From Neobacillus mesonae (lineage in GTDB: Bacteria > Bacillota > Bacilli > Paenibacillales > Paenibacillaceae): a stretch of 64,000 nt of DNA. The DNA lies in the NCBI GenBank assembly GCA_023715865.1, contig JAMBOW010000001.1, positions 62,001-126,000 on the forward strand. The letters are read 5' to 3'. This document shows positions 26,813-36,503 of the stretch, in pieces. The translations under genes and the position numbers were made by a program. Every line of letters starts with the position of its first letter. Within the stretch, counting starts at the first letter, position 1. The notes beneath the pieces were generated by a model. It was not told where the DNA came from and did not search any database. It saw only the letters and a list, made by a program, of their open reading frames with translations.

Positions 26813-27850
26813 GTGAGCCAGCAATTGAACCAATTTGAACGAGTATATCGTTACATAGAACGGAATGTAAATGAGGGGAAATGGCCGTCTGCTGTGCTTG
26901 GGATAACAGATCAGGAGAACATTATTGATCTTCGTTCATACGGAACGTATGAGAATGAAGTAAGTATCGACAGCACCAGTATTTACCCTGTATTTTCCAT
27001 AACTAAGCCGATGTTTGGAATAGCCATCATGCAATTGTGTGAGCAGGGATTAGTTCATCCTGGCCAGCTCATTTCGGACATTCTTCCTGAATTTAATGAG
27101 AAAGGCAAAGATAAGCTGGCATTATGGCATCTGCTGACACATACATCCGGACTTGATGAATCTTATATGGCAAAGTGGGCACAAGGTAAATTGGAAGAGG
27201 ACGGGATGAGTCATTCTAAAATTTTCTCTGCCCTTAAGGATAGTGAGCTGACAGGCAATCCTGGAACCATTGTAAGCTACAATAACATTGCCTTTACTGT
27301 TCTTGCCGAAATTATAGAGCGTGTCAGCGGCATTTCTTATGAGTCGTATTTGAATACGCATATCTTCGAACCGCTTGGCATGAAAGATACTGGGTTTGGC
27401 AATCCTGATCAGGATCAATCCAGAATTGCTCCTATAGCTCACGTAGAAGCGATGGGAGATCGAATGGGACAGCTGATTGCAGCTAAATTACCATTCGGCG
27501 GACTGCTTAGCACAGCAGATGATCTTCTTCGATTCGCAAAAGCAATGCTGAATGAAACTAGATACGGGGAAAACGATCGGCTGTTACAGCCGCTGACATT
27601 CAGACAAATGACGACACCGCAGACAACGCATATCAAAGAAGTAGAATCAGATTACGGCTTTATCTGGAAAATGCCAATTCGTCATAAAGGCCATATAGAG
27701 CGTGAAATTTTTGGTCATAACGGAATGGGAGGATGCATGCTATGGATGTATCCAAAGCAAGGCCTGGCGTTTGTACTCATGACGGCGCAGCTGGCTAAAA
27801 CGGTGGATAATATTCATGTTCATAATGTTTTTGCATCTTGTCTAGTATAG
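26813..27850 (+). CDS. Serine hydrolase, beta-lactamase/penicillin-binding-protein-like
   Basis: The 345-residue cytosolic-looking protein (no signal peptide) belongs to the class C beta-lactamase/EstB superfamily. It shows the S-x-x-K nucleophile motif in FSITKPMFG, Y-x-N in VSYNNIAF and an HNG motif (GHNGMGG) in place of K-T-G. The GTG at 26813 has GGAGG 8 nt upstream; the ATG at 26798 overlaps that site. Many family members are esterases or D-amino-peptidases rather than antibiotic-resistance enzymes. Monocistronic. Confidence 0.77.
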   Translation: MSQQLNQFERVYRYIERNVNEGKWPSAVLGITDQENIIDLRSYGTYENEVSIDSTSIYPVFSITKPMFGIAIMQLCEQGLVHPGQLISDILPEFNEKGKDKLALWHLLTHTSGLDESYMAKWAQGKLEEDGMSHSKIFSALKDSELTGNPGTIVSYNNIAFTVLAEIIERVSGISYESYLNTHIFEPLGMKDTGFGNPDQDQSRIAPIAHVEAMGDRMGQLIAAKLPFGGLLSTADDLLRFAKAMLNETRYGENDRLLQPLTFRQMTTPQTTHIKEVESDYGFIWKMPIRHKGHIEREIFGHNGMGGCMLWMYPKQGLAFVLMTAQLAKTVDNIHVHNVFASCLV

Positions 27851-27869
27851 ATAGAGTTTAGAGTAGCGG

Positions 27870-27893
27870 CGGTCCTTCAAGGACCGTCTTTTT
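27870..27893 (+). terminator. Rho-independent terminator
   Basis: CGGTCC and GGACCG enclose a TTCAA loop, followed by TCTTTTT. Confidence 0.7.
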
Positions 27894-28083
27894 ATTCATT
27901 CTTTTTGTAACCGTTTACCAAATGCGGTCTTTCGATTAAAATAGATAAAAAAATAAGGTCTATCCATTTAACTTTGCAAGGGTAGTCATTAGATAGGATG
28001 TGGATGACAGCCTGTTTCACCGATTGATTTGTTATTGCATAAAGCTATAGGAACAATAATATGACAGATGAAGGGTGATGGAT

Positions 28084-28368
28084 GTGAGGGTACATGAATT
28101 CACAGTGCTAATGGATTATGATCAGCAGGAATTAATACAAATCTCGAATCTCGCTTCTCGTTTTATCTCACAGATTATCATCATGTATACGGATCAGAAT
28201 GATAACGAACATGTTATTGATGTCAAAAGCCTATTGGGAATGATCCTGCAGCCGATCCATGCCGGAACCTTAATCCGGTTGTCAACTAGAGGCAAGGATG
28301 AACTGGAGGCACTGGAGACTTTAATTGATTCTTTTAGCAAATTGCCAAGACTGGAACAAGAGCAATAA
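28084..28368 (+). CDS. HPr-like protein with Gln in place of the phospho-histidine
   Basis: The 94-residue protein follows the HPr fold pattern (FTVLMDY... VIDVKSLLGMILQPIHAG ...ELEALETL). Counting from the GTG at 28084, the residue at the His15 position is Gln15, and the HARP motif is absent. The regulatory serine region is kept as VKSLLG (Ser49, equivalent to Ser46). This is the pattern of Crh, which has Gln15 and Ser46, but overall similarity is low. It cannot carry PTS phosphate on His15; a regulatory role through HPr kinase is inferred. AAGGG lies 8 nt before the GTG; a start at 28075 or 28078 is possible. Confidence 0.65.
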   Translation: MRVHEFTVLMDYDQQELIQISNLASRFISQIIIMYTDQNDNEHVIDVKSLLGMILQPIHAGTLIRLSTRGKDELEALETLIDSFSKLPRLEQEQ

Positions 28369-28399
28369 CTAAAGATAAAAATAATAGAATTGTGAAAAG

Positions 28400-28427
28400 C
28401 CTGGAGTTCGATAAATCCAGGTTTTTT
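28400..28427 (+). terminator. Rho-independent terminator
   Basis: CCTGGA (28400-28405) pairs with TCCAGG (28416-28421), followed by six T. Confidence 0.75.
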
Positions 28428-28608
28428 GCTGTGTTTAAGACTTTGAATTTGTATTTTCTGAGGCGTGTCTTAGCATTCCTTCATTGTGTGTGTCCCCATG
28501 AATTTGAGTCACAGCCGTGAAAAAGGGGTATGAAAGTTACAAGTAACTTGCTTGAAAGAGCGGAATTTCTAAGTCTTAAGAATCACTGTACTGGAAAGGG
28601 GATCACCA

Positions 28609-30825
28609 TTGAGTAAACTTATTTTTGTATCAAACCGTCTGCCTGTCACTGTCAAAAAGAATGAATCAGAACTAGTCTACAACAAAAGCATTGGTGGGCT
28701 GGCAACCGGACTGAAAAGCTACCATGAACAAGGAAACAGTGTGTGGGCTGGATGGCCGGGCATAGCAGAAGATAAACTTTCTGAAGTAGAAAAACAGTCC
28801 ATGAATACAGAACTGCAGAGTAATTACAATTGTTTACCTATTCTATTATCAGAAACCGATATAGAAGAATATTATCACGGTTTCTGTAACGAAACGGTAT
28901 GGCCCCTGTTTCATTATTTTACGAGTCATACGGAATACAGCATAGATACTTGGGAGGCCTACAAAAGAGTCAATCAAAAGTTCTTTGATGCACTAGATCC
29001 TGTTATTGAACCCGATGATACGATCTGGGTACACGATTACCAGCTGATGCTGCTGCCTCAAATGATCAGAGAGAAATACCCGAATGCCAAAATCGGATTT
29101 TTCCTTCATATACCTTTCCCTTCTTTCGAGATCTTCAGATTATTGATCTGGCGTGAAGAGATATTACAGGGATTGCTTGGCGCAAATCTAATCGGTTTCC
29201 ATACTTATGATTATGTTCGTCACTTCCTCAGTACTGTACGGAGAATACTCGGTGTGGAACACAGCTTGAATAAACTGAGCTATGAAACACATACGGTACA
29301 GGTTGAAGCCTTCCCGATGGGGATCGATTACGATTATTTTTCCAAGACAAGTACATCCGAATTGTCGAGCGAGCTGGAGGATTTTATCGAGAGCACTCGC
29401 AGCATTCAAAACATCCTGTCCATTGACCGGCTGGACTATACTAAAGGGATTCCCGACCGGATCAAAGCCTTCAAACGCTTCTTGGCTAAATATCCGGAAT
29501 ATCATGAGAAGGTTCGTCTCAATTTGATTGTTGCTCCTTCCAGGGTAGAAGTGGAGACCTATGATAATTTGAAAAAGCATATCGAGGTGCTTGTCAGCGA
29601 AGTAAACGGTATGTTCGGAACCGTGAATTGGATGCCGATCTGGTTCTTCTTCCGTACCTTCAGCCAGGAGGATCTGATCGCTTTTTATCGGAATAGTGAT
29701 GTACTGCTCGTAACTCCACTAAGAGATGGCATGAATCTTGTTGCGAAAGAGTACATCGCTTCACGCAACGACTACAAAGGAATGCTTGTGATGAGTGAAA
29801 CCGCGGGAGCGGCCAGTGAGCTTGGAGAAGCTGTCGTCGTCAACGCCAATGATCATGGTGCGATTGCAGAAGGGCTTAAAACAGCACTCGATATGCCAGA
29901 TCACGAAAAAATAGAACGCAACAAAATGATGCACCGCCGTCTGTTCCGGTATAACATCAATTTCTGGGCAGATGAATTTATTACGGCTTTACAAAATAGT
30001 GAGTCGCAGAATTTGCAAACCAAGCCATTGCTGGACGTGTCAGAGTCTTCAGTTATTAAAAAAGCGTATAACAACGCTGATCGCAGACTTCTTCTGCTCG
30101 ATTATGATGGTACATTGGTTGGATTTAAGCCAACACCGGATCAGGCCAAGCCGGATGAGGAGCTCAAACAGCTGCTCGCCAATTTGACAAAGGATCCTAA
30201 AAACACAGTCGTCATCATTACTGGCAGAGATCGCAGCATTATTGAACAATGGCTGGGTGATCTCAATCTCCATTTGGTCGCTTCACATGGTCTATGGTTT
30301 AAAAAGGCTGGAGAAGAATGGATCAAAACGATCAACGTTGATAATGAATGGAAAGAGAGAATACGTCACATTCTCGAGATGTACACGGATCGAATGCCGG
30401 GTTCTCTTATAGAAGAAAAGGAGTATTCTCTTGCTTGGCACTATAGACAGTGTGAACCAGACGTTATTGCGCTCAAAAGAGATGAACTGCGCGAAGCGCT
30501 TCTCTCAATTACGCAGTCCATGAGCCTCGGTGTGCTCGAAGGTAACAAGGTGCTTGAGGTGAAGGACAGCCGCATTAATAAAGGTCATGGGGTTCATTTA
30601 TTAACCCAAGATCAGAACTACGATTTTATTTTGGGAGTGGGCGATGACCACACCGACGAGGATTTGTTCAGCGCATTACCGGAGAATGCTTTTTCCATTA
30701 AGATCGGAACAGGCAACACCTGCGCCCATTATCAATTGAAAACATATAAAGATATGAGAATGCTCTTAATGAAGCTCGAGGAGCTAAACGATGCAGCTCA
30801 ATTACATCCACAAACGCAGCAATAA
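28609..30825 (+). CDS. Bifunctional trehalose-6-phosphate synthase/phosphatase
   Basis: The 738-residue fusion has an N-terminal GT20 synthase (about 1-470) with SNRLPVTV, SIGGLATGL and DYQLMLLP. It joins UDP-glucose and glucose-6-phosphate. A C-terminal HAD-type phosphatase (about 490-730) carries DYDGTLVGF and GDDHTDEDLF and releases trehalose. The TTG start is preceded by AAAGGGG. It is co-transcribed with a UDP-glucose pyrophosphorylase gene 12 nt downstream, which supplies its donor. Together they form a compact trehalose-making unit, likely for stress or spore protection. Separate otsA and otsB genes are the norm in many bacteria, so the fused form is worth noting. Confidence 0.9.
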   Translation: MSKLIFVSNRLPVTVKKNESELVYNKSIGGLATGLKSYHEQGNSVWAGWPGIAEDKLSEVEKQSMNTELQSNYNCLPILLSETDIEEYYHGFCNETVWPLFHYFTSHTEYSIDTWEAYKRVNQKFFDALDPVIEPDDTIWVHDYQLMLLPQMIREKYPNAKIGFFLHIPFPSFEIFRLLIWREEILQGLLGANLIGFHTYDYVRHFLSTVRRILGVEHSLNKLSYETHTVQVEAFPMGIDYDYFSKTSTSELSSELEDFIESTRSIQNILSIDRLDYTKGIPDRIKAFKRFLAKYPEYHEKVRLNLIVAPSRVEVETYDNLKKHIEVLVSEVNGMFGTVNWMPIWFFFRTFSQEDLIAFYRNSDVLLVTPLRDGMNLVAKEYIASRNDYKGMLVMSETAGAASELGEAVVVNANDHGAIAEGLKTALDMPDHEKIERNKMMHRRLFRYNINFWADEFITALQNSESQNLQTKPLLDVSESSVIKKAYNNADRRLLLLDYDGTLVGFKPTPDQAKPDEELKQLLANLTKDPKNTVVIITGRDRSIIEQWLGDLNLHLVASHGLWFKKAGEEWIKTINVDNEWKERIRHILEMYTDRMPGSLIEEKEYSLAWHYRQCEPDVIALKRDELREALLSITQSMSLGVLEGNKVLEVKDSRINKGHGVHLLTQDQNYDFILGVGDDHTDEDLFSALPENAFSIKIGTGNTCAHYQLKTYKDMRMLLMKLEELNDAAQLHPQTQQ

Positions 30826-30837
30826 GGAGGAGACAAC

Positions 30838-31710
30838 ATGAAAATTCGTAAAGCAATTATTCCAGCAGCAGGTATGGGAACCCGTTTCTTACCGGCTACC
30901 AAAGCGATGCCGAAGGAGATGCTTCCTATTGTAGATAAACCGACAATTCAATATATTGTTGAGGAAGCGGTAGCTTCTGGCATCGAAGATATTATCATTG
31001 TTACAGGGAAAAGCAAACGGGCGATTGAAGACCATTTTGATAACTCGTTTGAACTAGAGCATAATCTTGCCGAACAGGAGAAATGGAAGCTGCTCGACGA
31101 GGTGCGTAAGTCTTCTGAAATGGCCGATATTCACTACATTCGTCAAGGAGAGCCGCTTGGTCTGGGTCATGCCATCTGGTGCGCCCGCAAATTTGTTGGT
31201 AACGAGCCTTTTGCCGTAATGCTCGGCGATGATATCGTCGAATCCGAAGTGCCTTGTCTTAAACAAATGATGGACGTTTACGAAAAGCATGAGTCATCTA
31301 TTGTTGGTGTACAGCCGGTTCCTTGGGAGCAGGTATCACGTTACGGGTTGGTTGATGGTGAAGAGATAGCTGAGCGGACTTATAAAGCGAACCGATTCGT
31401 AGAAAAACCGAAACGTGAAGACGCACCGTCTAACTTGGCGATCCTGGGACGTTATATTTTGACGCCGAGAATTTTTGATATCCTTGGAGAGCTGCCTGCA
31501 GGCGTTGGCGGTGAAATCCAGTTGACGGATGCCCTTGCGAAATTAGGGCTCGAAGAGGACCTTATTGCCTACCATTTTGACGGAAAACGTCATGATGTGG
31601 GTGAGAAGCTGGGCTTTATTCAGACAACGATTCATTACGCACTTCAGAATAATGAGTTGAAGGACGATTTAACAGCTTACTTGAGAGATATTTTGCAAAC
31701 TGTAAAATAA
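30838..31710 (+). CDS. galU: UTP-glucose-1-phosphate uridylyltransferase
   Basis: The 290-residue enzyme makes UDP-glucose from UTP and glucose-1-phosphate. It has the nucleotide-binding motif [19 protein letters not shown] at residues 9-27, then [21 protein letters not shown] and FVEKPKRE, all typical of GalU/GtaB. AAGGAGG lies 8 nt upstream. Placed directly behind the trehalose fusion gene, it probably feeds that pathway, although UDP-glucose is also used for wall and capsule sugars. A genome may carry further copies. Confidence 0.9.
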   Translation: MKIRKAIIPAAGMGTRFLPATKAMPKEMLPIVDKPTIQYIVEEAVASGIEDIIIVTGKSKRAIEDHFDNSFELEHNLAEQEKWKLLDEVRKSSEMADIHYIRQGEPLGLGHAIWCARKFVGNEPFAVMLGDDIVESEVPCLKQMMDVYEKHESSIVGVQPVPWEQVSRYGLVDGEEIAERTYKANRFVEKPKREDAPSNLAILGRYILTPRIFDILGELPAGVGGEIQLTDALAKLGLEEDLIAYHFDGKRHDVGEKLGFIQTTIHYALQNNELKDDLTAYLRDILQTVK

Positions 31711-31731
31711 GAAGAAGTTTCTATTAATTAG

Positions 31732-31815
31732 CGCCTCATTGCCGGCTTACTCCTAATCTCTGATCTTATAAACGAGACAGAGATGATGGTGTCCTGGCAA
31801 TGAGGCGTTTTTTAC
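31732..31815 (+). terminator. Branched terminator-like structure after galU
   Basis: CGCCTCATTGCC (31732-31743) pairs perfectly with GGCAATGAGGCG (31796-31807), followed by TTTTTT. The 52-nt interior has its own ATCTCTG/CAGAGAT stem. The large loop is unusual for a simple terminator. Confidence 0.6.
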
Positions 31816-31907
31816 TTGTCTTAAAAACTTAAAAATCAATCCACGATTGCTTTAGAATACGTTATATTGAAGAGACGATACTTACAACTAACGAGGAAGT
31901 GAAGCTT

Positions 31908-32879
31908 TTGAAAGAAAGACTGCATAACAATGAGTGGGTGCTCCCCGCAGGAAACTTCCCTCAAGATTTAACCTTTATTCACGAAGTGTTACATAACGGA
32001 ATGAATGGCAGAAGAGTGGAGCGGATCACAGCAGAAGGGCCTGATTGTTCCAGTTATATACTGAAGTATCTTCCGCCGGAAGCTGTGGAAACAGGAGAAA
32101 GCTGGGCATACCGGTATGTACTGCATCATCTCCCTGCGATATATCCGGAATTGATTGCTGCATCTGCAGACGAAGAAACATCTACCCCCTGGCTGTTGTT
32201 TGAAGATTTAGGAACTATAGATCACACAGCTGATGAATCAACACTAATTCAGGTTGCCGAATGGGCGGCCATATGGCATTCCACTCCGCTTTATCAATAT
32301 CCGGAGCTGCCTCGCTCAGGCCAGAAGCCGGGAATTGATGTGATAATCTCTGATCTAATGGCACAAAGAAACTTAATAGCTCATTTGCTTCTCTCATTAG
32401 AAATTAGCGATAAGACGATTGATGATTTCTATCACTTGCTAGCAGGTCATTCATTCTCCGAGTGGGAAGTATATTCTCATGGAGACCTGCATGCCGGCAA
32501 TTATGGAAGGACCTCCTCAGGCAGAGTGGTGGTGCTGGATTGGGAGCATAATCATCGGAATACGCCCCTTTGGGATTTATACCATATGCTTGATATGTCC
32601 CATCCGTTGTTTCCAAAGAATTCGAATAGAGTTGATCGCAATAAAGTGCTCGAAGTATACCTGGATGCTGCTTCAAGTAAAGGGAATCCATATGACTATC
32701 CAGCATTTATGAAAGAGTACATGCTTTTTTCTTCGGCTTTTTCTATGTGGATGCTGCTTCTTATCCATCGTGATTTGGAGAATCCAAATTGTGTATGGCC
32801 GCATGAGAGACTGATCGTGCAGCGAGAGGAGACACAACGATCCTTATTGGAGACATTAGGGTTTTTAGAGATAGGTTAA
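31908..32879 (+). CDS. APH-family phosphotransferase (aminoglycoside/choline-kinase-like)
   Basis: The 323-residue protein has the kinase-fold catalytic motif SHGDLHAGN at about 191-199 and the metal-binding acid in VVVLDWEHNHRNTPLWDLYHM. These are diagnostic of the APH family, which includes antibiotic kinases, spore CotS-like and small-molecule kinases. The N-terminal nucleotide lobe is poorly conserved. The TTG at 31908 is about 11 nt from GAGG; a GTG at 31899 is too close. Substrate not predictable. Confidence 0.75.
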   Translation: MKERLHNNEWVLPAGNFPQDLTFIHEVLHNGMNGRRVERITAEGPDCSSYILKYLPPEAVETGESWAYRYVLHHLPAIYPELIAASADEETSTPWLLFEDLGTIDHTADESTLIQVAEWAAIWHSTPLYQYPELPRSGQKPGIDVIISDLMAQRNLIAHLLLSLEISDKTIDDFYHLLAGHSFSEWEVYSHGDLHAGNYGRTSSGRVVVLDWEHNHRNTPLWDLYHMLDMSHPLFPKNSNRVDRNKVLEVYLDAASSKGNPYDYPAFMKEYMLFSSAFSMWMLLLIHRDLENPNCVWPHERLIVQREETQRSLLETLGFLEIG

Positions 32880-33071
32880 GTAGGAGCAAAGAAGTGAGAA
32901 TCGCAGATTGTAGGAGAAATTGCCTCGCTAGTAAAAGGAATTGCTTGTTTAGTTCTTAAAAAAGCCGCCTTAACCTTGAATTATGACCGCTTAGTTAAAA
33001 AGTGTATCTGAATTTCAAACCATTGAGTAGATTAATGTATGAAAAGTACTTGAAATCGAAAGGTGGTCCGT

Positions 33072-34253
33072 ATGATGAGCGGAATAGGAATATTGTTTGG
33101 TGTTATCATCTTGGTTATAACTGGATTTGGGATATTAACCATCATGAATAGACCGCTATCTAAAGAAGTAGTAAATGAAAAAATTGAAAACCGTCTAAAA
33201 AAAGTAGTTAAAAAAAATGATTCGTTATCTAGTGTGCTGCTGACCATCTCTTCTAACTCACAGGGCTATTTTGGACAATTTGCAGTAGGTACCAAAAATC
33301 GATCTACAGACGAACCAGTTCACTTCGGTAGTCAATATCATGCAGCCAGCATCGGTAAAACCATTTGTGCTGTTGTATGTGGTATGTTAGTTGATGAAGG
33401 TAAAATCAGCTTTGATGACAAAATCAATGCTTGGCTAGATGATGACGTACTTAGGGGATTATTCGTAATAGATGGTACAGATTATAGTGATCAAGTCACA
33501 ATAAAACATTTGCTGAGTCATACATCAGGAGTTAGTGATTATTTTGAGGGTCCAGTAAAAGGTGGAAAAACGATCTTAGAGATGATCTCGTCAAATCCAG
33601 ATCATTCATTTACTCCAAATGACTTGATTGAGTTTACTAGAAAAAATCAAAATCCTGTTGGAAGACCGGGACAACAATTTTATTATTCGGATACAGGCTA
33701 TATTTTGCTTGGAATTATCCTGGAAACTATTGAGCATAAATCCTATTCTGATATTTTAGATGAGAGAATCTTTAAGACATTGGGTATGAAGGATAGCTAT
33801 TTAATGTTTTATAATGATGAACCGTCTAATATAGTTGGGTTCTATATAAATGGAATTGACTATAGCAGGAAAAATGCATTATCGGTTGATTGGGCAGGCG
33901 GCGGTGTAGTTACGACTATGAATGATCTCTTAACGTTTATGCGAGCTTTAGACAATGGATTATTGTTGTCCGATGGAGTTTACAAGCAGATGACTGACTT
34001 TATCCATCGCTATGAGAAAGGTATTTATTACAGTATGGGTATGATGTATTTTGATTTTAGCGAGTTGTCATTTCTGTTAAACTCCATGTCAGATGTTTAC
34101 GGAGGTGTTGGAGTTACAGGGACATATATGCTATATGATAAAGAAAAAGATACATATTTTATTGCAAACTTTGGATCAGTTGACTTTATGAAAAAGGGCA
34201 TAGAAGAATTAGTAAGAATAAGAATGATTCTTGATAGGATGGTAGTTAAATAA
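33072..34253 (+). CDS. Membrane-anchored serine hydrolase (beta-lactamase family)
   Basis: The 393-residue protein has an N-terminal hydrophobic segment (about 4-24) and an extracytoplasmic serine-hydrolase domain with S-x-x-K in AASIGKTIC, a Y-S-D motif in YYSDTGYIL (Asp instead of the usual Asn) and VTGTYML near the K-T-G position. AAAGGTGG precedes ATG 33072. It lies in a relatively AT-rich patch with the LytTR and DUF3021 genes, which may mark a separately acquired block. Role: peptidase or esterase acting on wall or peptide substrates, inferred. Confidence 0.75.
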   Translation: MMSGIGILFGVIILVITGFGILTIMNRPLSKEVVNEKIENRLKKVVKKNDSLSSVLLTISSNSQGYFGQFAVGTKNRSTDEPVHFGSQYHAASIGKTICAVVCGMLVDEGKISFDDKINAWLDDDVLRGLFVIDGTDYSDQVTIKHLLSHTSGVSDYFEGPVKGGKTILEMISSNPDHSFTPNDLIEFTRKNQNPVGRPGQQFYYSDTGYILLGIILETIEHKSYSDILDERIFKTLGMKDSYLMFYNDEPSNIVGFYINGIDYSRKNALSVDWAGGGVVTTMNDLLTFMRALDNGLLLSDGVYKQMTDFIHRYEKGIYYSMGMMYFDFSELSFLLNSMSDVYGGVGVTGTYMLYDKEKDTYFIANFGSVDFMKKGIEELVRIRMILDRMVVK

Positions 34254-34290
34254 AATAAATACCCCAAAGCTGTCAATTAGGAGATACAGG

Positions 34291-34830
34291 ATGGTTCAAT
34301 TATTATGTTCAAATAAAGTTTATGAAAAATTGAAACAAGAATTATCCAAATATCAAATAGAGATTTCGCAGGAAAGTGACTTCGTGATCGTTGAAAAAGG
34401 ATTTGATATACCTAATGATAAACTATGTGTTGTATTCGATGCCATTGATTACATGGATGTAGTTAAGCTGTTGGTCTCAGGCGTTCGAGAAGACATCCAT
34501 TTATTGAACACCTTTACAGGCTTAAGCGACAATAAATTTGCAGTTATTGAACCAAGGGATGTTCTATATCTAGAAGCAGGCTCTGAAGGGATTATAGCTT
34601 ATACAGAGTCTAATCGATATAGTATTAAAGAAACCTTACATTATTACGAGAACATATGGGCAGCAAAAGGATTTATACGAATTAATAAATCACAGCTCGT
34701 TAATTTGCTGCACATTAAAGAAATCATCCCCTGGTTTAACTCTAGGTATGTAATTCGAATGGACAATAACACGGAACTCGAGGTATCAAAAATGTTCTCG
34801 AAGAAGCTTAGGAACACACTAAATATATAG
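34291..34830 (+). CDS. LytTR-family DNA-binding regulator
   Basis: The 179-residue protein lacks a phosphoreceiver domain but has a C-terminal LytTR domain (about 85-178), recognised from FAVIEPRDVLYLEAGSEG, GFIRINKSQLVNLLHIKEI and YVIRMDNNTELEVSK. AGGAGA precedes the ATG. It is 10 nt upstream of a DUF3021 membrane gene, a recurrent pairing in Firmicutes in which the membrane protein is thought to modulate the regulator. It probably controls its own unit. Confidence 0.8.
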   Translation: MVQLLCSNKVYEKLKQELSKYQIEISQESDFVIVEKGFDIPNDKLCVVFDAIDYMDVVKLLVSGVREDIHLLNTFTGLSDNKFAVIEPRDVLYLEAGSEGIIAYTESNRYSIKETLHYYENIWAAKGFIRINKSQLVNLLHIKEIIPWFNSRYVIRMDNNTELEVSKMFSKKLRNTLNI

Positions 34831-34840
34831 GAGAACAATA

Positions 34841-35278
34841 ATGGAGAAGATTCATTTAGAAAATATGATTAAGTCATTTTTCCTGGGCCTCTTTATTGGT
34901 GTAATACTGCAGTTTTATGATCATTCAGAGATGCAATTGTCATACAGAATTATAGCGGCATTAGCCAGTGGAAGCATAGGATTCATTATTGGTTTTATTA
35001 CAGAATGGGTGACCTCCATACTCCCAATTAGTATCGCAAATGCACGAAGCTACTTCTTTATAAACAACTTCATTGCCTTAACTGTCACAGCACTAATTAT
35101 GGTATCTTTACTCATGATTACAAACGATGAAATGGAGAACAAAGGGAAGTTGATGCCGACTCTACTAATCGTGCTAGTTATAATATGTGCAGCAAATTTA
35201 TTTGATTATATGATGTATCGACGAGCTCAAAAAAAGCTGAATCTATATAAGGAACTGCTTAAAAATAACAAGCTATAG
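34841..35278 (+). CDS. DUF3021 family membrane protein
   Basis: The 145-residue protein has four hydrophobic segments (about 10-27, 37-60, 73-95 and 105-125) and a Lys-rich tail, the layout of DUF3021. It starts 10 nt after the LytTR gene, preceded by AGGAG. By analogy with other LytTR/DUF3021 pairs it may hold or inactivate the regulator at the membrane; this is inference. Confidence 0.72.
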   Translation: MEKIHLENMIKSFFLGLFIGVILQFYDHSEMQLSYRIIAALASGSIGFIIGFITEWVTSILPISIANARSYFFINNFIALTVTALIMVSLLMITNDEMENKGKLMPTLLIVLVIICAANLFDYMMYRRAQKKLNLYKELLKNNKL

Positions 35279-35342
35279 GTCCGGCTAAACGGAGGCATCC
35301 GCCAAAAAGGCATTACAAGATTTAATCGTAAGCAAACGCAAA

Positions 35343-35378
35343 AAGAAGGTGTTTACCTTTAGGGTGTAACGCCTTCTT
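35343..35378 (+). terminator. Hairpin ending the LytTR/DUF3021 unit
   Basis: AAGAAGG (35343-35349) pairs with CCTTCTT (35372-35378), with further partial inner pairing. Only a short T-rich tail follows. Confidence 0.5.
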
Positions 35379-35486
35379 GTTCATATTCCGTTCATTTCGT
35401 CGTCACGAAGGGGACATCTTGCTTGTTTACACTTTGATTATGTCGCCAAGGCGGCTCTTCACACACAAGGACAGGAGAAGATAAAC

Positions 35487-36464
35487 GTGGCAAAAACGGT
35501 GGAAATAAAAACAACTGGGACGAATAGCCGCAAGAAACGAAGCTTAGGGTTAAAAATAATCGGAGGTATTGTCGGGGTGCTCGTGCTATTCATGGGCATC
35601 GTTTTTGTCGTTAATGCAATCAGCAATGGAATCGAGAAAAAGAAAATCGAATCGTATGGCCAGTATGTCAATGTGGATGGGAAAAAGATGAATGTCCTCA
35701 TTCAAGGCAGTGGAGAACAAACCGTTGTGCTCCTTCCGGGACAAGGAACCCCGACGCCTGCGCTTGATTTCAAATTGCTGATCGATGAAATGTCCCCCGA
35801 TAATAAAGTCGTGGTGATCGAACCTTTCGGTTATGGATTGAGCGATGAAACCGAGAAAGAAAGAACAACGGAGAATATCGTAAGTGAGGTTCACGAAGCA
35901 CTGCAGCAGCTGGGTATTGACCGTTACATTCTAATGGGACATTCCATTGCGGGACTTTACGGAGTGTCCTATGTGAACACCTATCCCGATGAAGTTCTTG
36001 CTTTTGTCGGCATCGATAGCAGCGTTCCCAATCAACCCGGCATGGATGCCAGTTTGCCTTTGAAATCCATGCAGTTTCTTCAAGAATCTGGTCTGATGAG
36101 ATTACTCAAAAAAGTGAGCGGAGATCCATATGAATCGCTTGCATTTGATGAGCATACCAAAGAACAGATGCGCTTGATTTCAAATCAAGTCACAAGCAAT
36201 CCAACGATGATGGATGAGCTCAGACGCCTCGCTTCCAATTTCAAAAATGGAGAACAACTGACCTTCCCTTATGATTTGCCGTTGCTTCTCTTCGTTCAAT
36301 CGAATAATGAGTACAATGAACAGTGGATTCCGCTGCATGAGGAGCAAGTTAAACAATCGGCACAAGGCAAAATGATCCCGTTGGAAGGCTCACATTACCT
36401 GCATCATACAAAATTCAAAGAAATCGCCGAGGAATTCAAAGATTACATGAAGCAAATGCATTAA
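35487..36464 (+). CDS. Membrane-anchored alpha/beta hydrolase
   Basis: The 325-residue protein has a basic N-terminus, one transmembrane helix (about 25-47), and an alpha/beta-hydrolase domain with the nucleophile elbow MGHSIAGLYG, a PGQGTP oxyanion loop and a C-terminal His in EGSHYLHHT. AGGAG is 9 nt before the GTG start. The domain faces outward. It resembles B. subtilis YtpA/YugF-like hydrolases in plan, but the substrate is unknown. It has its own terminator. Confidence 0.77.
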   Translation: MAKTVEIKTTGTNSRKKRSLGLKIIGGIVGVLVLFMGIVFVVNAISNGIEKKKIESYGQYVNVDGKKMNVLIQGSGEQTVVLLPGQGTPTPALDFKLLIDEMSPDNKVVVIEPFGYGLSDETEKERTTENIVSEVHEALQQLGIDRYILMGHSIAGLYGVSYVNTYPDEVLAFVGIDSSVPNQPGMDASLPLKSMQFLQESGLMRLLKKVSGDPYESLAFDEHTKEQMRLISNQVTSNPTMMDELRRLASNFKNGEQLTFPYDLPLLLFVQSNNEYNEQWIPLHEEQVKQSAQGKMIPLEGSHYLHHTKFKEIAEEFKDYMKQMH

Positions 36465-36474
36465 TCTAAAATGA

Positions 36475-36503
36475 AACCAGTCAACTCAGTTGGCTGGTTT
36501 TAT
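36475..36503 (+). terminator. Rho-independent terminator
   Basis: AACCAG-CAAC pairs with GTTG-CTGGTT around a TCA loop (36475-36499), followed by TTATT. Confidence 0.65.
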
